From contig NZ_JAVLBQ010000009.1 of NCBI RefSeq assembly GCF_031581265.1, forward strand, positions 30,092-94,091: a DNA stretch of 64,000 bases, written 5' to 3'. The translations under genes and the position numbers were made by a program. Source of the stretch: Gracilimonas sp031581265 (GTDB taxonomy: Bacteria; Bacteroidota; Rhodothermia; Balneolales; Balneolaceae). Under the pieces are notes generated by a model, which was given only the letters and a program-made list of their open reading frames with translations, was not told the origin of the DNA and ran no database searches. Positions 63,445-64,000 of this stretch are shown one piece after another (the stretch's first letter is position 1; each line of letters starts with the position of its first letter).

Positions 63445-64000
63445 ATGGAAAAACCTCTTTTACAAATAACCGGACTTACAAAATCGTTTGACCAAAGCGG
63501 CCCTGTAGTTAATGATGTCAGTTTTGATGTCGGAAAGAATGAGATATTTGCTTTATTAGGACCCTCTGGCTGCGGAAAAACTACCACTTTACGACTCATT
63601 GCGGGTTTCGAACAGTGCGAAGAAGGGGAGGTATACATTGAAGAAGAACTGGTAGAAAGTACTCAGAAAAGAGTCCCACCCCAAGACAGAGAAATCGGTT
63701 TTGTTTTTCAGGATTATGCATTGTTCCCCCACATGACAGCACTGGATAATGTAGCATTTGCATTGCGAGAAATTGAGCGTAAAAAAAGGCCGGTGCTTGC
63801 CGAAGAAGTTCTTTGTCGCACGGGTATGGAGAAATATAAACACCGCATGCCGGATGAACTCTCCGGTGGACAACAGCAGAGAGTAGCTCTGGCGCGGGCT
63901 ATAGCACCAAAACCAAGACTGGTTTTAATGGATGAACCGTTTTCAGGCTTAGATGCCATGCTGCGAGACTCCACCCGAAAAGAAGTTCGGGCAGTTCTGA
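63445..64000 (+). CDS. ABC transporter ATP-binding protein (FbpC/PotA-like), 3' end outside window
   Basis: The frame is open to the last base, so at least 185 residues are seen. It starts MEKPLLQITGLTKSFD and has Walker A GPSGCGKTT (about 40-48), the Q-loop FVFQDYALFPHMT, the signature LSGGQQQRVALARA and Walker B LVLMDEPFSGLDA. The sequence resembles importer ATPases for iron(III), sulfate or polyamines. The C-terminal regulatory domain that would separate these is missing from the window. The permease genes are not visible; they may follow. Confidence 0.9.
   Translation, partial: MEKPLLQITGLTKSFDQSGPVVNDVSFDVGKNEIFALLGPSGCGKTTTLRLIAGFEQCEEGEVYIEEELVESTQKRVPPQDREIGFVFQDYALFPHMTALDNVAFALREIERKKRPVLAEEVLCRTGMEKYKHRMPDELSGGQQQRVALARAIAPKPRLVLMDEPFSGLDAMLRDSTRKEVRAVL

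Overview
The window looks like a chromosomal segment of a Gram-negative marine or halophilic bacterium of the Bacteroidota/Rhodothermota/Balneolota group. This is inference from gene content. It carries a Bat-type operon, two steps of bacillithiol metabolism (bshA and a ypdA/bdr-like reductase), SPOR and DUF4293 proteins, many TTG/GTG starts without Shine-Dalgarno sequences, and a few Bacteroidetes-type TAnnTTTG promoter boxes. No tRNA, rRNA, CRISPR array or transposase gene was seen.

Layout. 1-12.2 kb is mostly core: the end of an M14-peptidase-like gene, an asparagine-synthetase-like gene paired with a TPR lipoprotein, smc, frr, a two-lipoyl-domain E2 acyltransferase, panC and panD. 12.4-16.6 kb is a three-gene MacA/FtsX-permease/TolC export operon. 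16.6-23.8 kb is an accessory zone: dispersed palindromic repeats, ypdA, an orphan antitoxin with a broken toxin start, a McrB-McrC type restriction pair and two tiny unknown genes. 23.8-36 kb returns to core metabolism: mdh, an M20 peptidase, a yebC-TPR-TPR-batD-batE operon, bshA, sucC, pyrR and pyrB. 36-49.8 kb is a surface-polysaccharide locus with glycosyltransferases, a sulfotransferase, a flippase, a polymerase/ligase, chain-length and export proteins, and several damaged or fused genes. 50-56.8 kb is a tetR plus TolC/adaptor/RND efflux operon. The rest holds DUF4293, EamA, MltF, an RsbU/RsbW/RsbV partner-switching module, a SPOR lipoprotein and the start of an ABC ATPase gene.

How it fits together. 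mdh supplies or consumes malate, a BshA substrate, and bshA and ypdA bracket a probable bacillithiol redox cycle. sucC, mdh and the E2 belong to the TCA cycle or related oxo-acid oxidation, but their usual partners (sucD, E1) are not adjacent. panC-panD make pantothenate. The polysaccharide locus contains a decayed flippase (frameshift at a G7 run) near an intact one, a frameshifted HTTM-like membrane gene, and an EamA transporter fused in frame to a Wza-like exporter. Together these suggest recent turnover, unless they are assembly errors.

The most interesting non-coding signals are: a roughly 340-bp MITE-like element with terminal inverted repeats in three copies; a 177-bp two-hairpin repeat in two copies; a repeat-packed 1.4-kb stretch beside the restriction pair; and two matching 13-bp palindromes that look like operators of the TetR efflux regulator.
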